DNA of 64,000 bases from Betaproteobacteria bacterium (GTDB taxonomy: Bacteria > Bdellovibrionota_B > Oligoflexia > Silvanigrellales > Silvanigrellaceae). The stretch is taken from positions 122,058 to 186,057 of the forward strand of contig VGHE01000007.1 of NCBI GenBank assembly GCA_016868315.1, in the 5' to 3' direction. The notes under the pieces are model-generated. The model saw nothing but the letters and a program-made list of their open reading frames with translations, searched no databases and was not told the origin of the DNA. Below, one piece after another: positions 10,795 through 19,543 of this stretch (position 1 is its first letter; every line of letters starts with the position of its first letter). A program made the translations under genes and the position numbers.

Positions 10795-10859
10795 GCGCCC
10801 CCGTGGCGCGACGGGCGCGCTTGTCATCGACCAAAGCAGCTGGTGTACACGCCACCAGC
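10795..10859 (+). promoter_or_regulatory. Structured leader of rpmE (two hairpins)
   Basis: Between ppdK and rpmE (262 bp) the + strand can form a GC-rich hairpin at 10795-10818 (GCGC/GCGC continued by CCGT/ACGG). A second, perfect 7-bp hairpin lies at 10839-10859 (GCTGGTG/CACCAGC, 7-nt loop). It ends 9 bases before the AGAGG ribosome binding site of rpmE. The arrangement resembles ribosomal-protein leader RNAs that bind their own product, but no known L31 leader consensus could be checked here. The rest of the gap holds the promoter region for both divergent genes; TTGACC at 10745-10750 is a possible -35 without a convincing -10. Confidence 0.4.
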
Positions 10860-10882
10860 ACTGTAGAAAGAGGTTTTGTATA

Positions 10883-11098
10883 ATGAAAGAAGGAATTCAC
10901 CCCAAGTACGGCCCATGCGAAGTTTCTTGTGCATGTGGAAACGTCTTCCAGACCCGCAGTACTAAGAGCAGCCTGAAAGTGGATATCTGCTCCAACTGCC
11001 ACCCATTCTTCACGGGTAAGCACAAGGTTGTTGACACCGCTGGACGTATCGAGCGCTTCAACCGCAAGTATGCCAAAACAGGCACCCCTGCGAAGTAA
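10883..11098 (+). CDS. rpmE: 50S ribosomal protein L31, zinc-binding form
   Basis: 71-residue ribosomal protein. The four zinc ligands typical of the C+ type are present: C16 and C18 in SCACGN, and C36 and C39 in CSNCHPFF. The family motif HPFFTGK follows, and the N terminus GIHPKY is standard. L31 bridges the two ribosomal subunits. Start ATG 10883 is preceded by AAAGAGG about 10 bases upstream; the longer frame from 10724 is not protein-like. It is followed after 76 bp by prfA on the same strand, so it may lead a translation-related operon. Confidence 0.95.
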   Translation: MKEGIHPKYGPCEVSCACGNVFQTRSTKSSLKVDICSNCHPFFTGKHKVVDTAGRIERFNRKYAKTGTPAK

Positions 11099-11137
11099 TC
11101 ACAGTCTCCTGTTAGTCACTTACTGAAAAAGTCAGAG

Positions 11138-11165
11138 CTCTCGCAGCTTCTTAGTAGCTCGAGAG
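11138..11165 (+). promoter_or_regulatory. Hairpin overlapping the prfA ribosome binding site
   Basis: The sequence before prfA folds as CTCTCG (11138-11143), one bulged C, AGCT (11145-11148), a 7-nt loop, AGCT (11156-11159) and CGAGAG (11160-11165): ten pairs with one bulge. The GAGAGGG ribosome binding site at 11161-11167 lies largely in the 3' arm, so the fold would mask it. The tract after the stem (GGTGTTTTC) is too broken to be a good intrinsic terminator, although weak attenuation after rpmE is possible. Confidence 0.4.
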
Positions 11166-11174
11166 GGTGTTTTC

Positions 11175-12260
11175 ATGGCTCTTGTTGACCAACTTTCGCG
11201 CCTTGAACGGCGATTCCTGGAAATCGAGAATCTGCTTCAGCAGCCCTCGGTTTCCGGGAACGCGTCCGAATTTCGTCGTCTGAGCAAAGAACATTCCGAA
11301 TTAAGCGAGACGATTGCTGCCTTTCGTGAGCACAAGTCCATCATAAAGCAAATTGCAGACACGGAAGAACTCGTTTCTGAAGCGAGTCCGGATTTTGTTG
11401 AACTTGCAGCCGAAGAGCTCTCGAGCTTGCGGACGCAACTCTCTCAATCCGAGCACGGTTTGCGCATTCTCTTGCTGCCTAAAGATGCCAACGACACGCG
11501 CAATGTGTTTCTTGAAATTCGTGCTGGTGCAGGTGGCGATGAAGCAGGGTTATTCGCTGGCCAGCTGTTTCGGATGTATTCGAGATTCTGCGAACGCGCA
11601 GGTTTTCGCGTTGAACTCATGTCCATGAGTGAGAATGAACTTGGAGGCGTTAAAGAGGTTATCGCGCTTGTCTCTGGCGACAACGTGTACCGCACTTTGA
11701 AGTACGAGAGTGGGGTGCATCGCGTGCAGCGCGTCCCTGCAACTGAAAGTCAGGGGCGTGTGCACACATCGACCGTGACTGTGGCTGTTCTGCCCGAAGC
11801 TGAAGACGTTGAAGTGAACATCAATGAAACGGAACTGCGGATTGATACGTATCGCGCGAGCGGCGCGGGTGGGCAACATGTGAACCGAACCGATTCGGCT
11901 GTGCGCATCACGCACTTGCCCAGTGGTCTTGTGGTTGCCTGCCAGGACGAGCGCTCCCAGATCAAAAACCGGGCAAAGGCGATGAAAATCCTACAGGCAA
12001 AACTTTTAGAGCTGGCTCAGAGCGAGCAGGAGAAGGCTTTTGCTGCCGAGCGTAAATTGCAGGTCGGACGCGGAGATCGCTCTGAGAGAATCCGTACGTA
12101 CAATTTTCCTCAGAGCCGTGTCACCGATCACCGCATCAATCACACAACTCACGCGATTCAAGATTTTATGGAAGGCGATATCGGTGATATGCTCACGCGG
12201 CTGGCCGCCTTCGACCAAGAGCAGTTGCTCAAGGAACAGGCCGAGCGTGAGCTGGGGTAG
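11175..12260 (+). CDS. prfA: Peptide chain release factor 1
   Basis: 361 residues, the normal length for RF1. The tripeptide stop-codon reader is PAT (about 187-189, in RVPATESQGR), which specifies UAA/UAG rather than the SPF of RF2. The peptidyl-tRNA hydrolysis motif GGQ is at about 232-234 in GAGGQHVNRTDSAVRITH. The C-terminal helices are intact. The Gln of GGQ is the substrate of PrmC, encoded 2 bp downstream. Start ATG 11175 has GAGGG eight bases upstream. Confidence 0.97.
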   Translation: MALVDQLSRLERRFLEIENLLQQPSVSGNASEFRRLSKEHSELSETIAAFREHKSIIKQIADTEELVSEASPDFVELAAEELSSLRTQLSQSEHGLRILLLPKDANDTRNVFLEIRAGAGGDEAGLFAGQLFRMYSRFCERAGFRVELMSMSENELGGVKEVIALVSGDNVYRTLKYESGVHRVQRVPATESQGRVHTSTVTVAVLPEAEDVEVNINETELRIDTYRASGAGGQHVNRTDSAVRITHLPSGLVVACQDERSQIKNRAKAMKILQAKLLELAQSEQEKAFAAERKLQVGRGDRSERIRTYNFPQSRVTDHRINHTTHAIQDFMEGDIGDMLTRLAAFDQEQLLKEQAERELG

Positions 12261-12262
12261 GC

Positions 12263-13228
12263 ATGTCACAAACCACCGAAATCTGGACCGTGCGCGACGT
12301 TCTGAATTGGACGGCGCAAAGGTTCTCTGCGCTCGAGCTTCCTACGCCTCTTCTTGATGCACAGCTTCTCATAGGCTTTGTGCTTTCGCTCAGCAAAGTT
12401 CAAATTTATACCCAGCTTGATCGTCCTTTGATTGAAGCAGAACGCTCACAGCTGCGTGAGCTGGTGCGGCGTCGGCTTTCGGGCGAACCTGTTGCGTATC
12501 TGTTGAATCAGAAAGACTGGCACGATCTCGATCTCTTTGTAGATAATCGTGTTTTGGTGCCGCGTCCTGAAACGGAAACTTTGCTCGATTTGACACTTGC
12601 CGTGTGTCGTCATGAAAATTGGCAGCCGCAAAAAATTCTGGATTTGTGCACCGGCTCTGGATGTCTTGCAATTGCACTTGCCAAGGCTTATCCCGATGCC
12701 CAAGTCGTTGCTGTTGATGTTTCCGCCGATGCCCTCGAAATTGCACGCATCAATTGCGAGCGCCATAGTGTGAAGAATGTTGAGTTGGTGTTGGCAGATG
12801 CACTTGCGCCGCAGGTACAAGCTCAGCTCTGCAGCAAGGGACCTTTCAATATCATCGTCAGTAACCCGCCTTATGTTTCTGAAGCAGAATGGATGGCCTG
12901 CGACGTTTCAGTGCGCAGCTTCGAACCCAAGCTCGCGCTGGTGGGAGGCGAACAAGGTTGGATGATGCCTGCTGCTCTTTTTCAGGCACTCTCGGCAAGC
13001 GGTTTGATGGAAAAGGCGGAGTTGTTGGGTTTCGAGCTTGGGCTCGCACACCCTGAAATCCTTGCGCGTGAGCTCGCTAACACGCTCACGCTGCCATTCA
13101 CGCAGCCTCTTCAGCTGTTGGCTTGTCAGCGGCCGGTGTGGGAGTTTCCGCGCGATACTTGGTTTGCAGTGAAAGACTACACGCAGAGGAGCCGCTACTT
13201 GTTTGCAGCTCGTTCGAAAGCGCAATGA
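12263..13228 (+). CDS. prmC: Release factor glutamine methyltransferase
   Basis: 321-residue SAM-dependent enzyme that N5-methylates the glutamine of the GGQ motif in RF1 and RF2. The helical N-terminal RF-binding domain (about 1-85) is followed by the catalytic domain with motif I DLCTGSGCLAIALA (about 126-139), VAVDVSADAL, and the glutamine-binding NPPY motif (about 201) in IVSNPPYVSE. The gene starts 2 bp after prfA, the classical prfA-prmC pair. The C terminus is about 35 residues longer than in many homologues, with no recognisable domain. Its stop faces the glycerate kinase gene; the 36 bp between contain only a weak 4-bp stem before five T's. Confidence 0.95.
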   Translation: MSQTTEIWTVRDVLNWTAQRFSALELPTPLLDAQLLIGFVLSLSKVQIYTQLDRPLIEAERSQLRELVRRRLSGEPVAYLLNQKDWHDLDLFVDNRVLVPRPETETLLDLTLAVCRHENWQPQKILDLCTGSGCLAIALAKAYPDAQVVAVDVSADALEIARINCERHSVKNVELVLADALAPQVQAQLCSKGPFNIIVSNPPYVSEAEWMACDVSVRSFEPKLALVGGEQGWMMPAALFQALSASGLMEKAELLGFELGLAHPEILARELANTLTLPFTQPLQLLACQRPVWEFPRDTWFAVKDYTQRSRYLFAARSKAQ

Positions 13229-13264
13229 AGCCTACCCCAATGGAGCGGGTTTTTGTATAGAAGC

Positions 13265-14431
13265 TCAATGCCGACTGTGTTTCTTTGCTATCGCTTCAAC
13301 GATGTGAGCAATCTCTACTCCGATTTCATGGAAGCGTGTTTTGCTCAGGCGCGTGAGTTCGGCTCCTGAATGCATGAGCTGTGTTCCCGTGATGACAAAA
13401 GAGTCGTTGATGCCGAGCTCTTTGAGCAGCTGATTTTGGTCGCCGGAAATGCGCCCAAAGACGCCAGCCAATCGCACTCCGTGCTCACGTGCGATTTGAG
13501 CCACGATAGAAGGAGCCTTTCCAGCCAAGGTTTGCTTGTCGAGACAGCCTTCACCGCACACGGCAAGGTCAGCGCCATGAAAGCTCTGCGCCAACGCTGA
13601 AACACGAGCGATCCGCGACGCTCCAAGTTCCATTGAAAAATTCGGGAAGATTGCACCGAGTCCGAGGCAGAGCCCACCGCCGGCTCCCGTGAACGGGCTT
13701 TCGAGGCTGGGAACGAAAGGGTTACTTTTATGCAGATGCGTCCAAAACTCTTTGAGTGCGCTTTGTACAACCGGGATTTGATCGGCCGCGAATCCCTTCT
13801 GCGGCAGAAAATCGGCAAGCGAGATGGGCTCGCCCAGGGCGGGTGCCTTCACGTCGCACAGGGCAACAATTTTGGTTTTCAACATGAACTCGGGCAGTGC
13901 TGCACGGGTCAGGACGCTGATGCGTTGGGCGTGCGCGAGGCTGGGCGAGAGGTCTGCGCCGCTGGAATCCTGCGCCTTTAAGCCGAAAACCTGCGCTAAA
14001 CCCCAACCCGCATCGGCTGTCATGGTTCCCCCGACAGCAATCCAGATTTCCTGGGGACGGAGGTCAAAGGCTTTTTTGATCAGAAGACCAAGACCAACTG
14101 TTGTTGCCTTCAGTGAGTCGCTTTTATAGGCAATTGTTCGACTCGCACCAAGGACTTCGGCGGTTTCAATGACTGCTACGCGGCGGCTGTTGTTCCAGTA
14201 AATATGAGCCTCAGTGGGTTTGCCGAAGAGGTCTGGAACCTCGATGCGCATGGGCTCGAGGCCAAGATAACTTGCCAAAATTGCTGACGTTCCATCGCCA
14301 CCATCAGCCATCGGTCGCAGCGCGACTTCGATTTTTGGATTACGTTGGCGGATACCCTCTGCAAGGCATTCATTCGCCTGTTGTGAAGTCAGGGTTCCTT
14401 TGAACTTGTCGAGCGCCAGTACAACGCGCAT
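13265..14431 (-). CDS. Glycerate 2-kinase (GlxK/GarK family)
   Basis: 388 residues, matching the bacterial GlxK/GarK family, which phosphorylates D-glycerate at position 2 with ATP. Typical features: the N terminus VLALDKFKGTLTSQQA, the glycine-rich PMADGGDGTSAIL (about 47-59), GGTMTADAGWGLAQVFGL, and the C-terminal GEGCLDKQTLAGKAP and GVRLAGVFGRISGD. ATG 14431 is chosen because AGGAGGAG lies just upstream (6-8 bases); the frame extends to 14452 without another ribosome binding site. It is a single gene, convergent with prmC and divergent from acpP. No glyoxylate-pathway neighbours are visible, so the physiological substrate supply is unknown. Confidence 0.92.
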   Translation of the reverse strand: MRVVLALDKFKGTLTSQQANECLAEGIRQRNPKIEVALRPMADGGDGTSAILASYLGLEPMRIEVPDLFGKPTEAHIYWNNSRRVAVIETAEVLGASRTIAYKSDSLKATTVGLGLLIKKAFDLRPQEIWIAVGGTMTADAGWGLAQVFGLKAQDSSGADLSPSLAHAQRISVLTRAALPEFMLKTKIVALCDVKAPALGEPISLADFLPQKGFAADQIPVVQSALKEFWTHLHKSNPFVPSLESPFTGAGGGLCLGLGAIFPNFSMELGASRIARVSALAQSFHGADLAVCGEGCLDKQTLAGKAPSIVAQIAREHGVRLAGVFGRISGDQNQLLKELGINDSFVITGTQLMHSGAELTRLSKTRFHEIGVEIAHIVEAIAKKHSRH

Positions 14432-14502
14432 GAGCTCCTCCTGTCTGCACAACCCCTCGTCGACACGATTATAAACGAAATAATTCAGATCACTAGGGTG
14501 CG

Positions 14503-14531
14503 TTGATTTTGAGACGCTCCTTTGGTATTGA
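14503..14531 (+). promoter_or_regulatory. Putative sigma-70 promoter of acpP
   Basis: TTGATT (14503-14508) and TATTGA (14526-14531) are separated by exactly 17 bp, about 40 bp upstream of the acpP start. The -35 matches the consensus at four of six positions and the -10 is moderate. It is found by eye only. A TTGACA at 14528-14533 lacks a -10 at proper spacing. Confidence 0.4.
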
Positions 14532-14569
14532 CACCCAGTCCAAAATCTAAACGCAAAGGAGATCTCTTC

Positions 14570-14809
14570 ATGGACAGCAAGACCGTTGAGGCGAAGGTCA
14601 TCAAGATTGTAGCAGAAAAGCTCAACATCGAAGAAAAGAACGTCTCGGCAGCTTCACGCTTCCAGGAAGACCTCGGCGCTGACTCTTTGGACATCGTAGA
14701 ACTCCTGATGGAAATCGAAGAGGAGTTCGGAACCAGTATTTCGGATGAGGAATCCGAGCGCCTCAAGACCGTTGGTGACGCCGTCAAGTTTATCGGCAGC
14801 AAGCTCTGA
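14570..14809 (+). CDS. acpP: Acyl carrier protein
   Basis: 79-residue acidic carrier protein of fatty acid synthesis. The phosphopantetheine attachment serine is S39 in GADSLDIVELL, inside the usual four-helix fold. The start ATG 14570 has AAAGGAG upstream. It stands alone: no fabD/fabG upstream or fabF downstream, unlike the common fab cluster. It has its own likely promoter and a strong terminator. Confidence 0.97.
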   Translation: MDSKTVEAKVIKIVAEKLNIEEKNVSAASRFQEDLGADSLDIVELLMEIEEEFGTSISDEESERLKTVGDAVKFIGSKL

Positions 14810-14826
14810 TTGCTCTCCTCGGAAAC

Positions 14827-14847
14827 GGCACCTTCGGGTGCCTTTTT
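14827..14847 (+). terminator. Intrinsic terminator of acpP
   Basis: Perfect stem GGCACC (14827-14832) / GGTGCC (14837-14842) closed by the very stable UUCG tetraloop, followed directly by TTTTT (14843-14847). It lies 18 bp after the acpP stop and separates acpP from rpiB. Confidence 0.93.
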
Positions 14848-14887
14848 ACTTTTACAAGCAGATCAAGTTCAGGGATGACTAAACGAA

Positions 14888-15370
14888 ATGAAAATAGCCG
14901 TTGCATCAGATCACGCAGGCAAAGAACTCAAAAGTTACATCATTGATTTTCTCAATCTGACGAACCACGAAATTCTCGATTACGGAGTTGCAGCCGACTC
15001 CGTTGGTTCTGTTGATTACCCCGATTATGCTGACATCGTCGGATCCGAAGTTGCAAGTGGTCGAGCTGACCGCGGCATTCTGATCTGCGGCACAGGAATT
15101 GGCATGTGCATTTCCGTGAACAAGTTTCCAGGCGTGCGTGCTGCTCAAGTTTTCGATGAATTTACGGCACGCATGAGTCGGGCACACAACGATGCCAACG
15201 TACTTTGCCTTGGTGCGCGCACTATCAACCACCAGCGCGCGGTCGACTTCGTTAAAATTTGGTTGACGACCGAGTTCGAGGAAGGACGACATCGTTCACG
15301 TCTGAACAAGCTCGCTAACATCGAGAAGAGGCTTGCCTCGCTCGCAGGAACGCACGAAAATCATCGTTAA
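14888..15370 (+). CDS. rpiB: Ribose-5-phosphate isomerase B
   Basis: 160-residue RpiB/LacAB-type isomerase interconverting ribose 5-phosphate and ribulose 5-phosphate in the pentose phosphate pathway. Active-site features: D8 and H9 in ASDHAG, the catalytic C67 in LICGTGIGM, and the conserved R-x-A-x-V-F plus SRAHNDANVLCLGAR segment. It lies 15 bp before glyA, so the two are probably one transcript; RpiB and GlyA are neighbours in many bacteria. Confidence 0.96.
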   Translation: MKIAVASDHAGKELKSYIIDFLNLTNHEILDYGVAADSVGSVDYPDYADIVGSEVASGRADRGILICGTGIGMCISVNKFPGVRAAQVFDEFTARMSRAHNDANVLCLGARTINHQRAVDFVKIWLTTEFEEGRHRSRLNKLANIEKRLASLAGTHENHR

Positions 15371-15385
15371 TCAGAGGGGTCTGCC

Positions 15386-16678
15386 GTGAATCAAATTCTT
15401 TCTGCGAGCCGCGCCGTTCTGTCTGAGTCTGACCCTGCTGTGGCCAAAATTCTTCAATCTGAAGCGCACCGTCTGAGCGATGGGCTTGAGCTTATTGCTT
15501 CCGAAAATGTGGCTAGTCCGGCAGTTCTGGCGGCTCTGAGTAGTGTGCTCTCTAATAAGTACGCTGAAGGGTATCCTGGTCGTCGTTATTACGGCGGATG
15601 TGAGCATGTGGATGAAGTCGAATTACTGGCTATCGAACGTGCAAAAAAGCTTTATGGCGCTGAACACGTCAACGTGCAGCCTCACAGCGGTGCTCAGGCC
15701 AACCAAGCCGTATTTCTGTCTTGCTTGAAGCCGGGCGACACCATCCTCGGGATGAATCTTTCGCACGGAGGGCACCTCACCCATGGTTCGCCCGTGAACA
15801 TGTCAGGTATGGTCTATAAGCCTGAATTTTATGGAGTGCGCGAGTCCGATGGTCTGCTCGACTACGATGAAGTTCGTCGTGTTGCGCATGCAACTCGTCC
15901 TAAACTCATCATCGCGGGTGCCAGTGCCTATCCCCGCATCATTGATTTTGCAGCCTTCCGCAAAGTCGCCGATGCGGTTGGTGCGCTTCTCCTTGTAGAT
16001 ATGGCTCATATTGCCGGTCTCGTTGCTGCAGGCGTGCATCCGAGCCCCGTACCATTCGCTGATTTTGTAACCACCACAACTCACAAAACGCTTCGAGGTC
16101 CACGCGGTGGAATCATTCTGTGCCGCAACGACCATGCTAAAGCGGTCGACAAGGCATTGTTTCCAGGAACCCAAGGCGGTCCTCTAATGCACGTCATCGG
16201 TGCCAAGGCGGTTGCTTTTGGTGAGGCGCTGTCGCCCGACTTTAAGAAATATGCTGAGTTGGTCGTTGCCAACGCTAAGGCGCTGGCCGCTACTCTCGTT
16301 GAGAGCGGGGTGAAGTTGGTTTCTGGCGGAACCGACAACCACCTGATGCTCATTGACCTGCGTGAGTCGCCCTTAAGTGGTAAAGATGCAGAAGAGCGGC
16401 TGGGTCGGATAGGCCTGACTGTAAACAAAAACACTGTGCCTGGCGAAACCCGCAAGCCCATGGTGACCAGTGGAATCCGTATCGGTACCCCAGCTATTAC
16501 GACCCGGGGGCTAAAGCCTTCGGACATGAAGGAATTGGCAGAGGCCATTGTTTGTGCTTTGCACCACAATGAAGACCGAATGGGTCATGCACAGACTCTG
16601 GTGACGCGGCTTTGTCAGAAATACCCTCTCTATGATGGTGTTTTTGCTCGAGAAGGCTATGCCGTCCCAAAAATCTAG
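15386..16678 (+). CDS. glyA: Serine hydroxymethyltransferase
   Basis: 430-residue PLP enzyme converting serine and tetrahydrofolate to glycine and 5,10-methylene-THF. The PLP lysine is about K234 in [14 protein letters not shown]. Conserved segments include [29 protein letters not shown] and [11 protein letters not shown]. The length is slightly above the typical 415-420 because of a longer N terminus. The start ATG follows GAGGGGTCTGCCG. It is part of an rpiB-glyA-nrdR-ribE run on one strand. Confidence 0.97.
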   Translation: MNQILSASRAVLSESDPAVAKILQSEAHRLSDGLELIASENVASPAVLAALSSVLSNKYAEGYPGRRYYGGCEHVDEVELLAIERAKKLYGAEHVNVQPHSGAQANQAVFLSCLKPGDTILGMNLSHGGHLTHGSPVNMSGMVYKPEFYGVRESDGLLDYDEVRRVAHATRPKLIIAGASAYPRIIDFAAFRKVADAVGALLLVDMAHIAGLVAAGVHPSPVPFADFVTTTTHKTLRGPRGGIILCRNDHAKAVDKALFPGTQGGPLMHVIGAKAVAFGEALSPDFKKYAELVVANAKALAATLVESGVKLVSGGTDNHLMLIDLRESPLSGKDAEERLGRIGLTVNKNTVPGETRKPMVTSGIRIGTPAITTRGLKPSDMKELAEAIVCALHHNEDRMGHAQTLVTRLCQKYPLYDGVFAREGYAVPKI

Positions 16679-16708
16679 CAGATTCACTCGGACTTGCCGG
16701 GAGAGGCC

Positions 16709-17212
16709 ATGAAGTGCAGGCAATGCAAAAGTGAAGACACCAAGGTTCTGGAGAGCCGTGAAAGCAAGGACGGCTTGACCGTTCGGCGTCGGCGTGAATG
16801 CCAAAACTGTGGCTTTCGTTTCACCACCTTCGAGCGCTCCGAGGAGTTGCCCGTCTATGTGGTTAAACGCAATGGTGCCCGTGAGCCTTTCGATCGCCAG
16901 AAACTGCTGCGCAGCATGACAGTTGCCTGTCAGAAGCGCGCGGTCAGTGCCAAGGAACTCGAGGGTATTGCTGATTACGTCGAGCTGACCGCGAGCCAGC
17001 GTGATGATCGCGAAATTTCTTCGCAGGCCATTGGTGAGCTCGTTCTCGACGTTCTGCGTCACCTCGATCCCGTTGCCTACGTCCGTTTTGCATCTGTTTA
17101 TCGCGCCTTTTCAGACCCCGAAGATTTCCTCCGAGAATTGCAGCGTCTTGCACAAAATTCGCGCTTCAATAAGTTGCAGGGAGACCTTGAGAACCCTGAG
17201 TCAGTCCAGTAA
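16709..17212 (+). CDS. nrdR: Transcriptional repressor NrdR
   Basis: 167-residue regulator of ribonucleotide reductase genes. The N-terminal zinc ribbon uses C3, C6, C31 and C34 (MKCRQC and CQNC), followed by an ATP-cone domain (about 48-138, VVKRNGAREPFDRQKL). Family members sense ATP/dATP and bind NrdR boxes. ATG 16709 is chosen because homology starts there and GGGAGAGG precedes it. It sits 30 bp after glyA and 43 bp before ribE; nrdR-ribD/ribE linkage is common in proteobacteria. No ribonucleotide reductase gene lies in this window. Confidence 0.96.
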   Translation: MKCRQCKSEDTKVLESRESKDGLTVRRRRECQNCGFRFTTFERSEELPVYVVKRNGAREPFDRQKLLRSMTVACQKRAVSAKELEGIADYVELTASQRDDREISSQAIGELVLDVLRHLDPVAYVRFASVYRAFSDPEDFLRELQRLAQNSRFNKLQGDLENPESVQ

Positions 17213-17255
17213 CACTTCACTCCAATCGGGCTCGTGCTTGGGGGGGAGGGGAGCA

Positions 17256-17915
17256 ATGTTCACGGGATTAATTCGTGATGTCGGTACTGTTATTGCGTGG
17301 CAGCAGCGCAGCAATTCAGTTCATTTCTCCATATCAACACAACTTCCACTCCAGGATTTGTCCCTGGGCGCAAGCGTTGCTTGCAATGGCGCGTGCCTGA
17401 CTGTTGTTGCCTGTGAGACTGCAGCCAATGGCAAAAATATTTTTGAGGTTGAAGCTGGTCCAGAAACAATCGCGTTGACTCGATTTGGGCTTCCCGATTT
17501 TAAAGGCGTTGGAGAGCTCATCAATCTGGAGCCTGCCCTGCGCATGGGAGATGCCCTTGGGGGGCACATTGTTACGGGGCATGTCGATGCGCGTGGCAGA
17601 GTTCTCATCAACGAGAGTGGTGCAGACGGTTTTTGGAAACTTCGCATTCAGTTTGCGCCGCAGTTTGCTCAATATGTTTTTCTCAAGGGTAGTGTTGCCG
17701 TTGCTGGTGTGTCGCTGACCGTTGCACAATGCAACGCTGAGGAGCACTGGCTCGAGATTATGCTTATTCCGCACACTTTGGCTCAAACAAATCTCCAACA
17801 ATTACAGCCAGGAAACCAAGTGGAGCTTGAGTTCGATTCTCAGGCTAAAATGGTTGCACAGATGCTCTCCGTCATGCTACCAAGTCAGCTCAAAACACTC
17901 ATATCTCAGAGCTGA
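17256..17915 (+). CDS. ribE: Riboflavin synthase, alpha subunit
   Basis: 219 residues in two tandem lumazine-binding repeats (about 1-97 and 98-200). It begins with the diagnostic MFTGLI and contains LGASVACNGACLTVV in repeat 1 and LGGHIVTGHVD at the start of repeat 2. It dismutates two 6,7-dimethyl-8-ribityllumazine molecules into riboflavin. ATG 17256 follows a very strong GGGGGGAGGGGAG tract. No FMN riboswitch is visible in the 43 bp upstream, and ribD, ribA/B and ribH are not in the window. Confidence 0.95.
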   Translation: MFTGLIRDVGTVIAWQQRSNSVHFSISTQLPLQDLSLGASVACNGACLTVVACETAANGKNIFEVEAGPETIALTRFGLPDFKGVGELINLEPALRMGDALGGHIVTGHVDARGRVLINESGADGFWKLRIQFAPQFAQYVFLKGSVAVAGVSLTVAQCNAEEHWLEIMLIPHTLAQTNLQQLQPGNQVELEFDSQAKMVAQMLSVMLPSQLKTLISQS

Positions 17916-17923
17916 AGCTGTAA

Positions 17924-19543
17924 ATGCGAAACGAGCGATTCTATCATAGCGCGCAAAGCGCTGCTGAATCCAACGTCGATGCAGGTCGAGGAGCAATCCC
18001 TGCCGGCAACGCGGTCGCTTTGTTTGAGCGTATTTTTCCTCAAGCTCTTGAAGTGTCGGCCTACACCTTGCGCAAGCGCTTGCTTTGCCCGCGCTGGTGG
18101 CTGACTGGGGTTATGACGCAGTGGCTGACCAAAGACACCGACCTTGTTGTTGCCCAGCTTGGGCTGCGTGAGGGAGACTTTGTTCTCAGTGGTCCTCAAC
18201 TCAATGCCAAAACGTTCCCATTAATTGTCTCGTTGTGGACCGAACTAATGAGTCAGCTGACAACGGAGAATGCAGCGGGAACCTCTGTTGAACTGAATAT
18301 CGGTCGCATTATTAAAGGCACTGCTCTTGAAATGGAGCAGCAACGAGAATTTTTGACGACTTATTTGAGCTCTGCACTACGTATTCAGAGGCTTATTTCC
18401 TCTCCGGGTAGGGTTTCATCGAGGCGCACGAAGTCTGTGCAAAGCCCTGGCTCTGGTTTCGCATTGGAGTCGGTTGGTCTTGTTCAGGTGGTTGAGAACG
18501 TCGTAATGACAGACTCCTCCCGACAAAAATTGTGTGTGACTTTTGCGCGAGACCCGCGCAAACTCTTTGCGCTCGATGTCACTGAGCTTCTGCCTCTCCC
18601 GTTGTTGGACAACGCAAAGATTGCTCAGGGGCTCTCGGAGTGCGGCAATGGCATTGTGACTTTGCAGCCCGATGTGCTGCGTGCGATGAGCCGCAGTTTA
18701 TCTCCGAAAAAACTTATCCCATATTTTCTGCTCGAGATGCTCAAGATCGAAAAACCGGCCACGGATGATGCGGAGGGCAACTTATCCGGCAGCGTGTGGC
18801 GTGGACGATCGTTGGGTCAGCGTGAGCTGGCTCAAACTCACAAAGAGCAGCTTGCGCAGGCGCGTGCTCTTTACGATCATGGGTTGTTGAGTTGGGAGAA
18901 TGAAGCTCCCAGACAGCGTGTGCGAACGCTCATCGACGACTCGAAGGGTTTGCCAGGAAACAGCGGAATTGTTCACTGCTGGCGTTTGTCTCAGCATGCT
19001 GTCGACGCAGTCCAATTTGAGCAGGCTATGAGCTCTTTTCTGCGTAACACCGATTCATCCCGCAGTGCAGAGTTGAGTGCTCCAGCGCCACGTCTGTCTC
19101 TTCCCCAGGCGGGAGTTGAGTCGGCGGCGGTTCAGGTGAAGCAAGTTGAGTTGAGCGCTCGCACAGCTCAAAAGGTTCCCCCTGCAGGCGCGGATTTTCC
19201 TTTGCAGGACTCTCCTGCAACGAAACACTCTGCGGATGTGGGTCGAATCAGTGCAACTTCGGAGAGAACTATTGTCTCTCATGCGGTTCATTCAGGGTTG
19301 AATTTCTCAGGTTCGCAAAAGCCTGCTCCCAAGCCTGCTGCGCGGCCACTGCGAGAGGCATGTGAAGGCTCAGGAACTGTTTGGAGCGATGATGAGTTTT
19401 TGATGTGTGTGGCGGAGTTCTATGAATCTCTGACGCCTGCGCAACAACAAGCGTTCGAACGGGAGCGCAGAAGAATGACTCCCGAGCAGTTCCGTATCTA
19501 CGTGACTCCAGCTCTGATGCGTCACAAAATCAAGAGCGTTTGA
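17924..19543 (+). CDS. Unknown 539-residue protein
   Basis: I recognise no domain. The N-terminal 330 residues look like a folded, mixed alpha/beta soluble protein with no signal peptide (WWLTGVMTQWLTKDTDLVVAQLGLREGDFVLS; FPLIVSLWTELMSQL). Residues about 335-470 are low in hydrophobics and rich in Ser, Ala, Pro and Gln, so probably disordered. The last 50 residues form an acidic/basic helical module (ESLTPAQQQAFERERRRMTPEQF), which looks conserved in character and may be an interaction tail. It starts 8 bp after ribE, so it may be at the end of that operon. It overlaps the convergent pth gene by 14 bp. Confidence 0.7.
   Translation: MRNERFYHSAQSAAESNVDAGRGAIPAGNAVALFERIFPQALEVSAYTLRKRLLCPRWWLTGVMTQWLTKDTDLVVAQLGLREGDFVLSGPQLNAKTFPLIVSLWTELMSQLTTENAAGTSVELNIGRIIKGTALEMEQQREFLTTYLSSALRIQRLISSPGRVSSRRTKSVQSPGSGFALESVGLVQVVENVVMTDSSRQKLCVTFARDPRKLFALDVTELLPLPLLDNAKIAQGLSECGNGIVTLQPDVLRAMSRSLSPKKLIPYFLLEMLKIEKPATDDAEGNLSGSVWRGRSLGQRELAQTHKEQLAQARALYDHGLLSWENEAPRQRVRTLIDDSKGLPGNSGIVHCWRLSQHAVDAVQFEQAMSSFLRNTDSSRSAELSAPAPRLSLPQAGVESAAVQVKQVELSARTAQKVPPAGADFPLQDSPATKHSADVGRISATSERTIVSHAVHSGLNFSGSQKPAPKPAARPLREACEGSGTVWSDDEFLMCVAEFYESLTPAQQQAFERERRRMTPEQFRIYVTPALMRHKIKSV

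Noticed and set aside
10622-11023. Possible 134-residue N-terminal extension of pyruvate phosphate dikinase
   Set aside because: It runs antisense through rpmE and its leader, and the family N terminus begins at the ATG at 10621 with a strong ribosome binding site.
13229-13264. Terminator between prmC and glycerate kinase
   Set aside because: Only a 4-bp ACCC/GGGT stem before TTTTT; too weak to call.
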